A DNA stretch of 64,000 bases. It comes from Chaenocephalus aceratus (lineage: Eukaryota; Chordata; Actinopteri; Perciformes; Channichthyidae). The notes beneath the pieces are model-generated. The model was not told where the DNA came from. It searched no databases and was given only the letters and a program-made list of their open reading frames with translations. Both the position numbers and the translations under genes were made by a program. This document shows, in pieces, positions 11,431 to 24,160 of the stretch. Numbering within the stretch: position 1 is the first letter of the stretch; each line of letters opens with the position of its first letter. The stretch is taken from the NCBI GenBank assembly GCA_023974075.1, contig CM043800.1, positions 24,815,718-24,879,717 of the forward strand. The letters run 5' to 3'.

Positions 11431-12762
11431 CTCATATAGCTGAGGTCTGTTTTAGTGTGTGTTGCTCCCTCATATAGACTCATCATCTCAACAAAGCACT
11501 TGTAGCTAATTGCCTTAGCCTAACAACGTGGTATTATAAACAAAACACATTATGATGTCCGTTGTTTGGTTGGTAGAAGTTCAGCTGGAAGATTTCAGTT
11601 TACTTAGAACCTTCTCAAAACAAAATCATTCAATTTAACAAGAATATTATAGACAATTTTGCTCAACAATTGTGTGAAGATCACTACATTAGAACAAAAA
11701 TGAAAAATATTTTAAACATGTTGAAATGCATTGCAATTTAAACTTGAAATTCCACCACACTGGCAATCTTTTTGACTTGATTAAGGAACTAAGACTTTAA
11801 AGACTCATTTGCATATAACAGTGACCTGATGTGTCCACATGGTGATATTTCTTATACACTAGCATTCATTTATATTCATTTCATTTCCTTCCTTATTTCC
11901 AACAGATTATTTTTAAAAAAAAAAAAAAGTGTTAACCAGATTACCGTATTGATAGAACACAGTTTTTTTTACAGTAAGCCTTTTCAAAAAACATTTATAA
12001 ATTCAACAAAAATAATAATAATAGTGTCCGAAAAGGAGCAGGAGGAAGCAAATGCTCACTCAATGTTCAATGCACATTGAATGTTACCAGTCAACTTACA
12101 TAAATGACAACTTTTAAATCAACACACTTGCCTTATCAAAAACAATTACTTCTCCTAACCACGACTTCTGCAGCTTCTTCTGTGTCAGCTGACATTGTTA
12201 TGTTACAAACCAAAGATAAGGTGGAAAATAACATGGTCTTTTATTATGTGTTATATTTCAAGTTACACTCACACACATTACACAGTCAAAAAGGGTAATG
12301 CCCCTTCCCACCAGGGGGCATGCCAACGCAGTGAAATTGAAGGTTTGGTTTTGGCCGTCCTGATCTACCCCGGCCTGGTCTGTGTCAGTCCGCTGAAGAG
12401 GATCCCTGGGGAAGGAATGTTCTAACATCTCTGACTCTTCATTTCACGCTTCATTTAACATCACACCCTCCAAAAAACTCTAACTGTGCATCTGAGTGTG
12501 TGTGTATGCTCAGGGTCGTTATTTATCTCCATATATGTGCTTTTTGTCCCACTCTTTCTCGTACGTAAGAAAACACATATACACACACACACACACGTTA
12601 AGTATGCACACAGAGACATGCTAAAAAGGGTAAATGACAGTGAAGTGGAGAGCAGCTTATATCTGCGGGAGTTAATAGGACTGTATTCTTCTACAAGGGC
12701 AAGCAGAGCACAATGCAGAATATAGCTCTTATGTGCAGTGATATGGATGGATGAAAGGTTTT

Positions 12763-12764
<2 letters not shown>
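11431..12764. other. non-coding, no gene seen
   Basis: AT-rich single-copy-looking DNA with poly-A (11923-11936), a short (AAT)n and a CA stretch near 12575-12595. The overlapping frames at 11829-12425 have no recognisable domain. Confidence 0.5.

Positions 12765-12807
<43 letters not shown>
12765..12807. repeat. (CA)n microsatellite
   Basis: An uninterrupted CA run. Confidence 0.97.
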
Positions 12808-12810
<3 letters not shown>

Positions 12811-15639
12811 GCCTATAACTGTTGTTTTACCTCTAAAGTCAATGCAATTTTCTCTTGCTGCGGAGTATCCAATGTATGAATATTTCTAGGAGACATGCAC
12901 TTAGTGTGTGTGTCTGTGTGTCTGTTTGTGTGTGCCTGTTTGTGCATGTGTGTGTCTGTGTGAGAAAGTTACTGGAGACGCTGAAGCTCATAAGGCTTTG
13001 CAGTATCAATATAAACTTTCTCTAGAGCTACAGGGCAGAGAATTTAACAGCGTGGCGGCGTTCTTTATTTCACATTTTGCAAAAAATGCTTTTTGGGATA
13101 AACAAAAATAAAATGTGAGTTGTGCTACTCCCGTTTATTTACTAACATATGGATTCATGTACAATATGAGGGTCTAAACATTTGCATTACAAACACCCAT
13201 GGGAAACCAAACATTTACAGGGTTTTTTCCAAACCATCCAAGATAATTTTTACAGTCGGCGGTGCAAATTCACACAACCACCAGACAGTTAATTGGATTT
13301 TGGAGCTGAGCTGGTGATAAAATATCAGGTCTGAGACACAGGTTCAAAGATATATACACACACACACACACACACGCACACACACACACCTTCAACAAAG
13401 TGAGGCATTGAGTTGCATCACCAGTGTGAATGGATGGGCACAATCATTACACGCACACAAACACTCCGCGGTAGGTGGGTATGAATAGATGGTCTGTCTC
13501 GTACTGGTGAGATTGGTTCCATCTGTCGTTGAGAGGGTTGCAAGGTCACATCCCACCTATTACATCTCTCTCCGTCCAATGACACCTTAGCCGCCTAAAT
13601 GTAGGTCTGCAATAGATGAAGCTAATCTGAACAACAGAGCGAGATGGGAAGGCAGGAAAAGATAGATGAAAAATAGATAGATATAAAGATGTATAGCTGA
13701 AAAAGTTATAATCGTATAATGCAATCAATAATACTACCACATTTTAACTGGCAATTTCCCATTGTTACTGTGCATATCTAAAGTGAAAGTCAACAGATGC
13801 AAAAGAATATTTGTGTTCATTTTTACAGTCACAGAATGCAACTGTTACACATTCAAACGGGCCTCAACCAGTTCTTCCACTTCTGTTACTGAAACTGTGG
13901 GTAGGACAAAAAGATGAGGGCAGGTGACGACACAAACATACAACAGAGATTAAGATGGACTGACAGAAGCCTTATCAATCAGAGACCATGGCAGGGTGCT
14001 AATCCCCCAGCCAACGGAGCAGAGAGTATAGGCGAGAGGAGGAGATAGGACAGGCAAACTGAGAGAAGGAGAATGACGAAGAGGAGACGGTGAATGCGGC
14101 CCATTGAAGGACAATCATTGTCTATCAACATGAAGAATTACCTTTCTCGCTGTCCCCTCACCGCACATACACACACAGGGGAACGAGTTGACCTGGGAGG
14201 GAACACTGATTGAATCTTCAGTGGGATTAACAGGGATTTAGCCCAGTGTAATGATATCTGAATGAGTTGATTAGCTATCTGATGACACTTTGCTGTTTGA
14301 CCTCTACAGCCCAATAACAACTGGAAACTCATTCGCTTAGGTTGCATTCTAGCAGGGAGAGAGAACTAGCAGTCATAAGGAACTCCTTGAGGCAGCTAAA
14401 TGAACCATGAAACTGTGTCACAGCCTGTGTGGGCAGCCGTGGCATGATCAGTTATGGCTAAAGATCTGTGTTCATGTCCCTGTTGAGGCAGGGACAAACC
14501 CCACGAGCATTGACAAAGTACGACCATGAAGGTGGGGAAGGGCAAAAGCTTCCCAAGAAAGAGTACAAAAACAAATATGGCTGCAAGCTGTGATTTAAGA
14601 CGGCCACACGCGTGACAAAAATGTGATGATGTAGAGAGGAAAACTGGTGGGAGAGGCATTTCGGAGGAAATGGCTACCTAAGCATCACTGGAGCCTGGCC
14701 CTGCCATACAGTACAAAGAGGAAAAAAACCTTTAGAAGAATACTTTGACATTTTTAGAGATGCACTTATTAGTTCTCTTGAAAATATAAACCATGATACA
14801 ATACAAAATAAAACTGATATACTTTATATATTAGAGTAAAATGCTTTAACCTACCACACAAAATGCAATGCATGCAAAAAAAGCATACAATACAAATACA
14901 AATAATGAGTACAATACAGAGATTGTATGGAATAAGAGAATCATGAAGTATGAGCACTCCTTGGTACAAGACATTCAACACAAATAATGCAGACAGTAAA
15001 ATATTGCATTTGCAGGTATATTCATATCCTGCTGTGTAATGAAGATCATCTGTGCGGTTGTGATTCAGAAACATGGAGTGGCGGTGCGGGGAGGGTCCTT
15101 CTGTCACCTCGACACAGATCTGTTCAGAACTTGATTGAGATGATGGCGGCTTTCCCATCGTTAACACGGATGTTATGTGAGGTTTGTGGAGTCCAGAACT
15201 GGAGAGTCCCTTTTTTCACACCTTCCTGCATGCTGCCACCCGCTGTGATGAGTGAAAATATTCTGCTTTAAGTGTCATATATGGATTTCCGGGATATCAA
15301 CTTCTCTGAGCTTGATACATGTTTTTGCACAACCATGGGGAAGATCTTGAAACAAATACAAATCTGGCCATTCTATGTCTAAAGCTGATGTTGTTCTTTA
15401 GCTAGGTAATCGATGCATATGCTGTTAATAGCAATTGGACGTAGTGGTTGTCATGATGTTACCCATTCGTAGGTAGCAAGGTAGCAACATTTTAACCACA
15501 AAGGAAGCAACGTCTTAAAGCATACCCTGATTTATGATTTATTATACTTTTAAGATGAACATCATTTACAAAAAAGACATTATGCTATAATGAAAAAAAC
15601 CTTGAAGCTAGCTATTTCTAGCCTCAAAATCATGGGTGC
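12808..15639. other. non-coding, no gene seen; (CA)n at 13356-13389
   Basis: No supported gene. Contains a (TATA)CACACA repeat at 13350-13389 with one CG interruption, a purine-rich stretch at 14025-14095 and GATA-rich sequence near 13665-13690. The stretch 13960-14340 looks single-copy and moderately GC-rich and could be regulatory, but nothing identifies it. Confidence 0.45.
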
Positions 15640-15688
15640 TAGAGCTTTCAGCTGCTCGGCTCCCAGACTCTGGAACACCCTGCCACTA

Positions 15689-18600
15689 CCAACCTGATCT
15701 CACCAGAATGCGTGACTCCACCACGACTTCTTCTTCTTACATTTACGTGTCGGCACCACGCAAACAACCCCAATGTAAAGTGAATGAGGCTCCTTTGTCG
15801 TGGTGCACACACGCATTTCTACAACGTCCCGCAGTGAGCTTTTATTCTATAAAACGTTTTTTTAAATCTACTTTATAGCTTGTAGTAACTCACGGGAGGC
15901 TTCTTTGATTTTATTTGTATTCATAATAATTAAAAAAATTCGTCAGAATGTAAAAATTACATTAGTTACGAATTTGTGTTCTCAAAAAACAGTGCATTGT
16001 GTGTAATGCAACTGTGATTTTTATTAAATTAGTTAGTTTTTAAGGAAGGCCAGAGCTTCAGCTGTGTCAAATAGATTGTTCCCTTTAGTTAACGTTATTT
16101 AAAAGATAATGATCATGTCCCCTGTATTGTATTACGAGCGTCCATTCCCATTGCATAACGGAGAATTGTACACCCGGAAGTAAGAATTCTCCTTACTGTC
16201 GATTGATTTTACAGTGATATCTGCACTACTCATCGACTAAAAAACACAAAGTTGTCCTTGTTAATTACACAACATTGATTGGTTTAAATTGTGTACAATG
16301 CTTTTGTATTTTCCCCCTTCAATTCGGAGAAACAAAGATTTTTTCGGAGTTTTTGGATGGCAGAAGACACTACACTACCCAGAATCCTCAGCTATCGTTT
16401 GGGACTACACCATGTGCTGAGCTTGACAAACCCCGTGATCAGTCCTCAAGCTCTTTGATTGGTTGACCTCCAACTGCATTCCATATAAAAAAGGTTTCGT
16501 AAAAGAGAAAATCATACTTTATTCAGCAGTGCTTGCTTTACTCTTTGAAAGTCATCACATGAATGCATTGTAATAAATGGTTTGGCTGCATTAAATATTA
16601 CACATATGTCATAGTTCTTTATTTATCTCCAGAGATCGGGCATCAGAATAGACCGGAAACTATTCTTTTACTGTTCTGTTTTAATTTCACAATAAATTAG
16701 TAGTCATATTTTGTTTTGATATTATTGTTTTTTATTAACTACTAGACCGCTGGGTCATGTTAAGGCCATCTTTTCTGTGTTGCTGTGGGGTTTTTCCATC
16801 GCTTTTGTGTTACAAATATCAAAACAATAACAAAATAATATTCGTCATAAACTAAACCAGAAACAGCAGTATATCTTATTTTGTTAACACTGTAAACTTG
16901 ACAGCTTTTTAACCCAAACCACCTACTGGTTAAAGCACGTTATTGCACGTTTAGAGTAATTGCAATGCAGGAAGATTGTGTTGCTTTTTAACGACTGTTT
17001 AAAATGCCTTTTTCTTAATGTCTTTCATTTTTGTAAAGCACTTTTGAATGTGTTATATTTTATGAAAACATTTAAATAGTAAGAGTACATACAAAATAGT
17101 GGGAAAGTAGAAGGTCAATGGTATAAATATAGAATAGAAAATATCAAGAAGATACTCAAATGATATCTAGAATAAAACAGTTTAGTGCCTGATAGGAGGA
17201 TGTGCTAACTAATAAGGCTTTATTTAAACATTAAAGAATACTTTAGGTTAAGGTCTTCATTTAAATAGGAAAAAAGCTTTGGGGGTATCTAAATATTAAG
17301 CCTGACAAAGTCTAAATTGCATGGTTTGTTTTGGAACTTGACAATCAACTTTCCTGCAATGTTAACTATGTTGAAGCACTTATTTTAACTGATATTATAC
17401 ACATTAATAATAATCTTATGTATGTAGATAGTATAAGAAATGTGCAGAATACGACAGTGTAATGGTGGAAGTATACACACATATTGATAGATGTCTTGTA
17501 ATGCACTGTTGAGGAACCTGTGACTCAAGTTTTTCATTCATTACATAACTACACTGTTGTGTATATGATATGTCAATAAACCTTAGAAAATCTTGAAATC
17601 TTGAAAGGGATGTGCACAATAGCAATTATATACAGTCTTTAATTAACTATTAGAGAATAACGAGTAATGAATATGCTTTAAACGGATCTGCAGATAAATA
17701 TGTAGTCTTCTCAAGCACCAACTATCAAATATCTCTCCTGATTGTTGGCACTTGACAATCACCTTCACTGAATTTCACTCAGGTGTAACTAAAGTCTGAT
17801 TTAAGGGCTGTTTATATTTCACATCATTAATCCAAATCTGTAAAGTAACTAAAATAAATGTAGTGGAGTAAAAATACCAGGTTAACCTTAAAGAAAGCCC
17901 TCAGGATTATAAAAGACCCCCATCACCCCAGCCACAAACTGTTCTGTCTGCTGCCGTCTGGCAGGCGGTACCGCAGCATCCGGACTAAAACCACCAGACA
18001 CAGAGACAGCTTCATCCCACTGGCTACACGATTATTAAACACCTGAACTTAGAAACAACATCCATAACATTCATCTGGCTGCTACTTAGAAATTCTGTAT
18101 CTAATATATCATATTCCAATCACTTGTAGACTCTTATTGCACTATTTCACTATTTTTTCTGTGTAGGCCTATCTGTTTTATTGCGTAGCACTGTTGGAGG
18201 AGCCTGTGACCTAGGGGGGGGGGTAGGACACGTTCGATTCCTGTTTTGAATAGTGTGCCGTCGATGGGTTTCATTCCATTTCAAAGTCCTTTTTGACGCT
18301 CTGTGTAAACTTCGCGCATCCAATCACAGAGGTTGAGGACTGATCACGGGTTTGTCAAGCTAAGCACATGGTGTAGTCCCAAACGATAGCTGAGGATTCT
18401 GGGTAGTGTAGTGTCTTCGGCCTTCCTAAAACTCCGAAAAAACATTTGTTTCTCCGAATCGAAGGGGAAAAATACAAAAACATTGCACACAATTCAAACA
18501 TGAATGTTGTGTAATTAACAAGGATAATCTGGTGTTTTTTAGTCGATGAGTAGTGCAGATATCACTGTATAATCAATCGACAGTAAGGAGAATTCTTACT

Positions 18601-19120
18601 TCCGGGTGTACAATTCCCCGTTATCCAATGGGAATGGACGCTCGTAATACAATACAGGGGACATGATCATTATCTTTTAAATAACGTTAACTAAAGGGAA
18701 CAATCTATTTGACACAGCTGAAGCTCTGGCCTTCCTTAAAAACTAACTAATTTAATAAAAATCACAGTTGCATTACACACAATGCACTGTTTTTTGAGAA
18801 CACAAATTCGTAACTAATGTAATTTTTACATTCTGACGATTTTTTTTAATTATTATGAATACAAATAAAATAAAAGAAGCCTCCCGTGAGTTACTACAAG
18901 ATATAAAGTAGATTTAAAAAAACGTTTTATAGAATAAAAGCTCACTGCGGGACGTTGTAGAAATGCGTGTGTGCACCACGACAAAGGAGCCTCATTCACT
19001 TTACATTGGGGTTGTTTGCGTGGTGCCGACACGTAAATTTAACAAAGTTCGTGACTCCACCACGCATTGTGGTGTTAAGAAGTCGTGGTGGAGTCACGCA
19101 TTCTGGTGAGATCAGGTTGG
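15689..19120. mobile_element. element with ~0.8-kb inverted arms, family unassigned
   Basis: The left arm (15689 to about 16467) begins CCAACCTGATCTCACC. The right arm (about 18317-19120) is its near-perfect inverse, ending GGTGAGATCAGGTTGG. The flanks share CCACTA (15683-15688 and 19121-19126), a 6-bp target duplication. Arms pair over almost their entire length with a few percent differences. No transposase frame is visible in the arms or the ~1.85-kb core, which contains a LINE fragment. A 6-bp duplication and long arms exclude hAT (8 bp), Tc1 (TA) and Kolobok (TTAA). I do not know the family. Confidence 0.85.
17880..18180 (+). mobile_element. L2/CR1-like LINE 3' fragment
   Basis: Reads L-P-S-G-R-R-Y-R-S-I-R then R-D-S-F-I-P-L-A-T-R-L-L-N-T and a stop, followed by the same 3' UTR as at 3390-3560 (CATCCATAACATTCATCTGG). 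It lies between the arms of the surrounding element. Confidence 0.75.
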
Positions 19121-19394
19121 CCACTACACATCCGACAGCCTGATTCCATAACAACATTCAAAACCCACCTGTTCAAACTGGCATTTTCTTTATAATCTGT
19201 ACCCTGTGTCCTTTTGTAGTCAATTTCCTGTTGTTTGTCTTGTCTTACCCCGGCTGATACTTCACTAAAATCCACTGTTTTAATTTGTAAGGTAAAATTG
19301 TAAGTTTAAATTGTAAATCTGTAACCCTGTAAGGTGTCCTTGGGTGTTATGAAAGGCGCCCCCCAAAATAAATGTATTATTATTATTATTATTT

Positions 19395-19867
19395 AAGATC
19401 ACCCAAACGTCGCCGTTTAGTTTAATCATACTTCAATCGTAAACATTGTGCCTGAACCGCAGTAGCAAAATATGTTATAGAGTGTTGTAGCATCTAACAA
19501 ATTCCAAGTGTTATGTCTTTGTTAACAGGGAGTAAAGAAGTTGAGTTGCCAATAGGTCAAAAACATAAATATGAAAGTTCCCCTGCTGGCTCAGCAGGAT
19601 CTGGAGTTGGTCTATCGATCAGTTTACCAGAGCTGGGGGTGCAGTCCATTTCTCTGACTTGACATTTGAGGGTAGTTCTCGTGAATTCCTCTCATTTATT
19701 GTAGGAAGTAAGACATGTCAGATGAGTAATGCATCATGGCTCCTACAATTGTTCCCCAACTGTAGGACTTGTCTTTGTATGTCCATACATCATTGACAAC
19801 TTCTCCTTAGATGTGATGTCACGCTGCGTCATGTTGGACAATGACGTCATGGATCTAAACTAGTCGC
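19395..19867. other. non-coding, no gene seen
   Basis: No open frame, splice-bounded exon or recognised repeat between the LINE tail and the TTAA MITE. Confidence 0.5.
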
Positions 19868-19871
19868 TTAA

Positions 19872-20522
19872 AGGTCTCCTATCATGCTATTTTTAGGCAT
19901 ATATTATAGGTCTCAGATATATCAAAAATATATTAAAAACATGTCTATGATGTGTTTTGCTCAAAATATCAAACAGATCATGCATTTTAGACATCCCTCA
20001 TATCCCTCTATTTAAGCCCTGTTATAGAATTGTTGATCTGGGTCCTTAGCTTGAAAATCAAAAAGGGGGAGGGGGAGCTTGTGCCTGCTCCGAATTCTAC
20101 GGGATACAGCTAAATGCTGCCGTGATTTAATACCATATCATGTTCCAAACCACATCAAGGATTATTTATGAAAGGATTATTTCCTGCTTTTTTATACATG
20201 CTCTCTCCAGTACAGGTTAACTCTGAGTGTTAGCGATGCTTGCTAATGTAAACAAAGATCATATTACGTCCAAAACAGTCAGGCATTGTTTCTGATAGCA
20301 ACGTTTCTGATAGGGCCGTGGGTCCGCATTTCCGATATTACGTCATATCGGACGCAAATCTGGATCAGCTCTGTTGTACTCCCGTTTTTAGATATGTAGA
20401 TACGGAGGAAAATAGAGAGGGTTTTATTTTCTTACACTTTGTGAGTTCCCTGACACACCAGGGACACATATTTATGTATAAAGAAAGACATCAAAAAGTG
20501 CATTTAGCATGATAGCTCCCCT
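19872..20522. mobile_element. TTAA-flanked MITE (Kolobok- or piggyBac-type)
   Basis: Ends AGGTCTCCTATCATGCTA and TAGCATGATAGCTCCCCT are inverted repeats, each bordered by TTAA (19868-19871 and 20523-20526). TTAA targets are used by Kolobok and piggyBac. No transposase is present. 61922-62621 has the same target and a related terminal layout. Confidence 0.8.
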
Positions 20523-20526
20523 TTAA

Positions 20527-21847
20527 CATCAGCAAAGTCAAATGTGCTTCACAAATGGTCTGCTTGTCCACCAAATACAAAAAATGATGTTGCTGTAGCT
20601 GTATGTAGTCAGTAGGTCCAATGTCACAGGAGAACAGCAGTTCTGAAAATAAATTGCATGTACTGGGAAGTGAAACAAAATACATGATCATTGTCTGGAG
20701 GCTTCCACAGATGCCATCTCCATTATTGCTAAAATGTGACAGTGACAAAAACCCGAGGGCAAACAGGAACTAAATGAGCACCAGGATGACATTACTACAC
20801 AGTGCATCTCCCAGGAGTCGGAGAAACTCGCCTGCAGAAGTTCAGCAAAATATAGCAAACAACATTAACGGAGAACAGTGGCGGATTTAGGATTGTAGGA
20901 GATCCGGGGCTTAGCCCAGGAGTCGTTGGGTTGGGGGGGGGGGGTGCAGGGGTACAGTGCTATTTTTTATAAGTGGGGGGTGGACCGAACATCCTTTAGG
21001 GGGGTCGTCGCCTCCTCTCGGGGGGTCCGGGGGCAAGATTTTTTTTTAAATATTGAAGTTGAAAGCATCAATCTGGTGCACTTTGAGAGCAACATTAACC
21101 CTACCTCAATAACACCTTAAAGCGGACAAAAGGCACTGGTGAACACTCATTAACACCCTTTAATGAAGCAAACTAATGCCTTAACTCACTCAAATAGTCG
21201 TTTACTTATTAAGGTGAAACGAATGTGCGTAGAGTTTTAAAGGATACGGATAGTCTCACCTTGATTCTGGCGCATTGCTTATCGTTTTATAGATCTATTC
21301 TCATCCACCATCTTTGTTTGTGACGTAAAGAGTGTAAGAGTCACGTTTCTGAATCGGACACTCTGAGTGGATGCAGTCACAGCCAATCGGAGTCTGATTC
21401 AGAGGGTTGCCTGTCAGTTCCGTTGTTATGTGTACTGAAACGAGAGCCGGTATAATTCCACGAGCGTAAACAAAATAAAAATTGTAATACGTTATTTTAG
21501 TGTCTTAAAAGTAGACTGAGGTCTGAAGGGTTAACATTACATTTTAGGATAATTTGTAGTCATGTTCTGTATACATACTAACATATAAGGGTATACTTTG
21601 TGTGGTTACTCCATGTTTACTAGCTATAACATTAACGTTACATCACTCTTTTTCACTTCTTACTCAGTCAGCCAGAGTGCAGATATCACCATTAGATTAA
21701 CAAACCTGAAACATCATCCATTTCTTCACTGCTGGTAATGACATTGTTGTCAGCTGCTGATACTGCTGCTGCTGCAGCTTGTGGCGCCTGCTTCGATGAA
21801 AATAACTTTCTAATATCCATAACTGTAGAGGCTATTAGCTTAAAACT
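20527..21847. other. non-coding; hAT-N fragment at 20883-21120
   Basis: At 20940-21090 the sequence is related, in inverse orientation, to the inside of the hAT-type element at 28782-29240 (CATCAATCTGGTGCACTTTG, TTTAAATATTGAAG and a G-rich stretch). The left end GTGGCGGATTTAGG resembles a hAT terminus, but no TSD is clear. Elsewhere the interval shows no gene. (CTG)n near 21760 is short. Confidence 0.5.
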
Positions 21848-22243
21848 ATAGGTTACTTACGTAACCCCAGTTCTCAGAGTAACATGAAGTGAGATGTCTC
21901 ACTATGGGATGCGCCTCATCGCGGAGCAAACAGAAGCATCAATCTCATTACGCCAATCCTGATTGGCTGGTGATCTTGACGTCAACGTCAGGGGAAATCA
22001 CCCCCTATAAGTAGCCTGCGCCACGACGCATGCGTCATTCAAAATAAGCACCTCTTCTCGCTTCACCATAGCAAGGAGGGCCGTCTGGTGAGACATCTCA
22101 CTTCATGTTACTCTGAGGCCTGGGGTTACGTAAGTAACCTATAGTTCTCATTCATAACACTCCGTTCGATGTCTCACTATGGGATATTGTAGCTCCCGTA
22201 TTGCCAGACGAGCTTATCTCGAAGATTACCGATCAACCAGAAT

Positions 22244-24160
22244 TTAACAGGTGGAGTCCCGACTCAACAAGGTGCCCAGCACTGCTCGGGCCACGCTTGG
22301 AGCGGAGACGTCTAGCCTGTAAAAGCGGACAAAAGTGAGCGGCGAAGACCAGCTTGCCGCTGCACAGATGTCTTGGATGGAAACACCCTTGAAAAAAGCC
22401 CAGGATGTAGCCAGGCCCCGAGTCAAGTGAGCCCGCAGACCCGAAGGTGCTTGCAGATTCTGACTCGTATAGGCCAAAGCAATCATCTCCACGATCCAGT
22501 GGGAGAGCCGTTGCTTAGTAACAGGCTTACCCTTGTGAGGTTTAGCCCAGGACACGAAGAGTTGGTCATTAAGACGAAGCTCTTTTGATCTGTCCATATA
22601 TGTGTGTAAAGCCCGGACTGGACACAACAGATCCTGCTGCTGCTCCCCGGAGGAAACCAGCTGCGGAGGAAATGCCTCAATGTCAATTGGGGTACACGAA
22701 CCAACCACCCTTGGTGTAAAGGCAGGGTTGGGTTTCAACAACACTCTCGTTTGCCCTGGGGCGAACTGAGTGCATGAGGGATGTACAGACAGTGCATGGA
22801 TATCGCTGATCCGCTTGGCGGATGCCAGGGCCAGTAACAGCACTGTCTTGAGTGACAGATGTTTCATGTCAGCTCCTTCCAGGGGTTCAAATGGGGTCAT
22901 TTTGAGCCCATTTAAAACCACTGCCAGGTCCCATAAGGGCACCAGCGACCTGGAGACAGGGAGGAGCCTGCGAGCTCCCTTCATAAAACGGCAAACCAAA
23001 GGATGTTGGCTAGCCGTCTTACCCTCAAAGCCCACATGGCATGCAGCAATAGCAGCCAGGTACACCTTGATCGTGGAGAAAGCTCTGTGTTTATCGATCA
23101 AGTCCTGTAGGAATGATAAAATCACCCCGACAGGACATTGAAAAGAGATGTGCCCTTCTTGAAGGCACCACTCCTCAAACACCCTCCACTTACAGTCGTA
23201 AAGAGACCTGGTGGAGGAAGCTCTCGCACTCTGAATAGTGTTTATCACCTTCTGAGGGAGTCCCACTGTATTCAGATTGTACCACTCACGGGTCAGGCCC
23301 ATAGTGCCCCGTGCTCTGGGCGTGGGTGAAGGATCGCCCCCCCCGCCTGAGACAATCTGTCCCTGCGTGGTGGGGGCTGCCATGGCTGCCCGCACAACAG
23401 CTGATATATCTCCGCCAGCCTTTACATTACGGGCTAGGGCGGAAACATCAGAGTAAGTGTGTGGCGTTGCTCCTTCACTCTGGCCAGAGTTGGGGGTAAC
23501 AGAGCCAGGGGTGGGAACACGCACAGAGGACCCGGAGGTCAATCGTGTACGAGTGTGTCCCCGCCTAACAGTGCGTTTAAATCGTGCATTAAAGAGAACA
23601 GCTGTCATTGAGCATTTTCTCCTTTTGCGAACAGACTTAACGCGGCTCCGCCGTAACGCACCCACAGCGGACTCCCGATCCTTGGATGAGGAGTCCAGTC
23701 TGCATAGAGTGGTGCACCTCTGGACAGTAATTCTGTCCCGAGGTGCATAACTCCCGGTACCTGTGTCGCTCTCAGAGAGAGGAGACGTCTGCCGCTCCAA
23801 GGGATAAGTTTGTGTGCCAGTGTGTGTGACTGGAGACAACGCAATCTCCCCTGGCGGTTCATACACGATATCGTGTTGTCTGTCCTCACGAGGACATGGT
23901 GTCCTCTGAGAGAAGGCAGGAAGCGTTTTAGGGTGGGGAACACCGCTAAAAGCTCCGGGTAGTTTACGTGTGCCCGCTGGAGGTTTCTGCTCTCGAGACC
24001 TCTCACCGGGCGACCTTCGTAAATACCCTATCAGCCTGTCTGACCTGAGTCCGTGGTGACCACCTTCTGTGAAAGGATAGCACCCGTAGGCGCGTCCCGC
24101 ACTAGAAAAGTCGGGTGTAGCAGAGATGTTCACAAGTCTTTTTTTGCAAGTCCAAGTCAA
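22244..24160 (-). CDS. DIRS tyrosine recombinase (YR) open frame
   Basis: A 638-codon minus-strand frame. The conserved recombinase occupies about residues 300-625. Catalytic residues are visible: Arg450 in S-A-K-R-I-S-D-I-H-A-L, His578 and Arg581 in L-R-A-H-L-T-R-G, and the nucleophile Tyr614 in F-V-R-F-Y-R-L-D. These enzymes join circular cDNA to the genome without target duplication. Residues 1-13 or so come from the nested hAT, and residues up to about 185 overlap the RNase H/methyltransferase region in another frame, as is usual for the overlapping ORFs of DIRS. The native start is probably an ATG near 23608. No stop or frameshift interrupts the catalytic domain although the rest of the element is broken. 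Confidence 0.88.
   Translation of the reverse strand: MTWTCKKRLVNISATPDFSSAGRAYGCYPFTEGGHHGLRSDRLIGYLRRSPGERSREQKPPAGTRKLPGAFSGVPHPKTLPAFSQRTPCPREDRQHDIVYEPPGEIALSPVTHTGTQTYPLERQTSPLSESDTGTGSYAPRDRITVQRCTTLCRLDSSSKDRESAVGALRRSRVKSVRKRRKCSMTAVLFNARFKRTVRRGHTRTRLTSGSSVRVPTPGSVTPNSGQSEGATPHTYSDVSALARNVKAGGDISAVVRAAMAAPTTQGQIVSGGGGDPSPTPRARGTMGLTREWYNLNTVGLPQKVINTIQSARASSTRSLYDCKWRVFEEWCLQEGHISFQCPVGVILSFLQDLIDKHRAFSTIKVYLAAIAACHVGFEGKTASQHPLVCRFMKGARRLLPVSRSLVPLWDLAVVLNGLKMTPFEPLEGADMKHLSLKTVLLLALASAKRISDIHALSVHPSCTQFAPGQTRVLLKPNPAFTPRVVGSCTPIDIEAFPPQLVSSGEQQQDLLCPVRALHTYMDRSKELRLNDQLFVSWAKPHKGKPVTKQRLSHWIVEMIALAYTSQNLQAPSGLRAHLTRGLATSWAFFKGVSIQDICAAASWSSPLTFVRFYRLDVSAPSVARAVLGTLLSRDSTC
23605..24066 (-). 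pseudogene. DIRS RNase H / methyltransferase-like remnant
   Basis: The minus-strand frame reads V-V-T-T-D-S-G-Q-T-G, two stops, then G-I-Y-E-G-R-P-V-R-G, H-V-N-Y-P-E-L-L-A-V-F and L-V-R-T-D-N-T. These are the successive acidic-residue blocks of the RNase H domain. Downstream A-L-S-L-F-A-K-G-E-N-A-Q resembles the start of the DNA-methylase-like region, then a stop. The preceding RT fingers and palm are absent, so it cannot encode a functional polyprotein. Confidence 0.78.

Larger units (their letters stand above)
15640..19394 (+). mobile_element. L2-like LINE 3' end, split by a 3.4-kb insertion
   Basis: Plus-strand codons at 15640-15688 read G-A-R-A-F-S-C-S-A-P-R-L-W-N-T-L-P, the C-terminal motif of L2-type LINE reverse transcriptases. 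The frame resumes after the insertion at 19127-19190 with T-F-K-T-H-L-F-K-L-A-F-S-L then stop. The 3' UTR follows, with AGGTGTCCTTGGGTG and a terminal (ATT)n tail near 19375-19394. The interval given includes the foreign insert. Confidence 0.8.
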
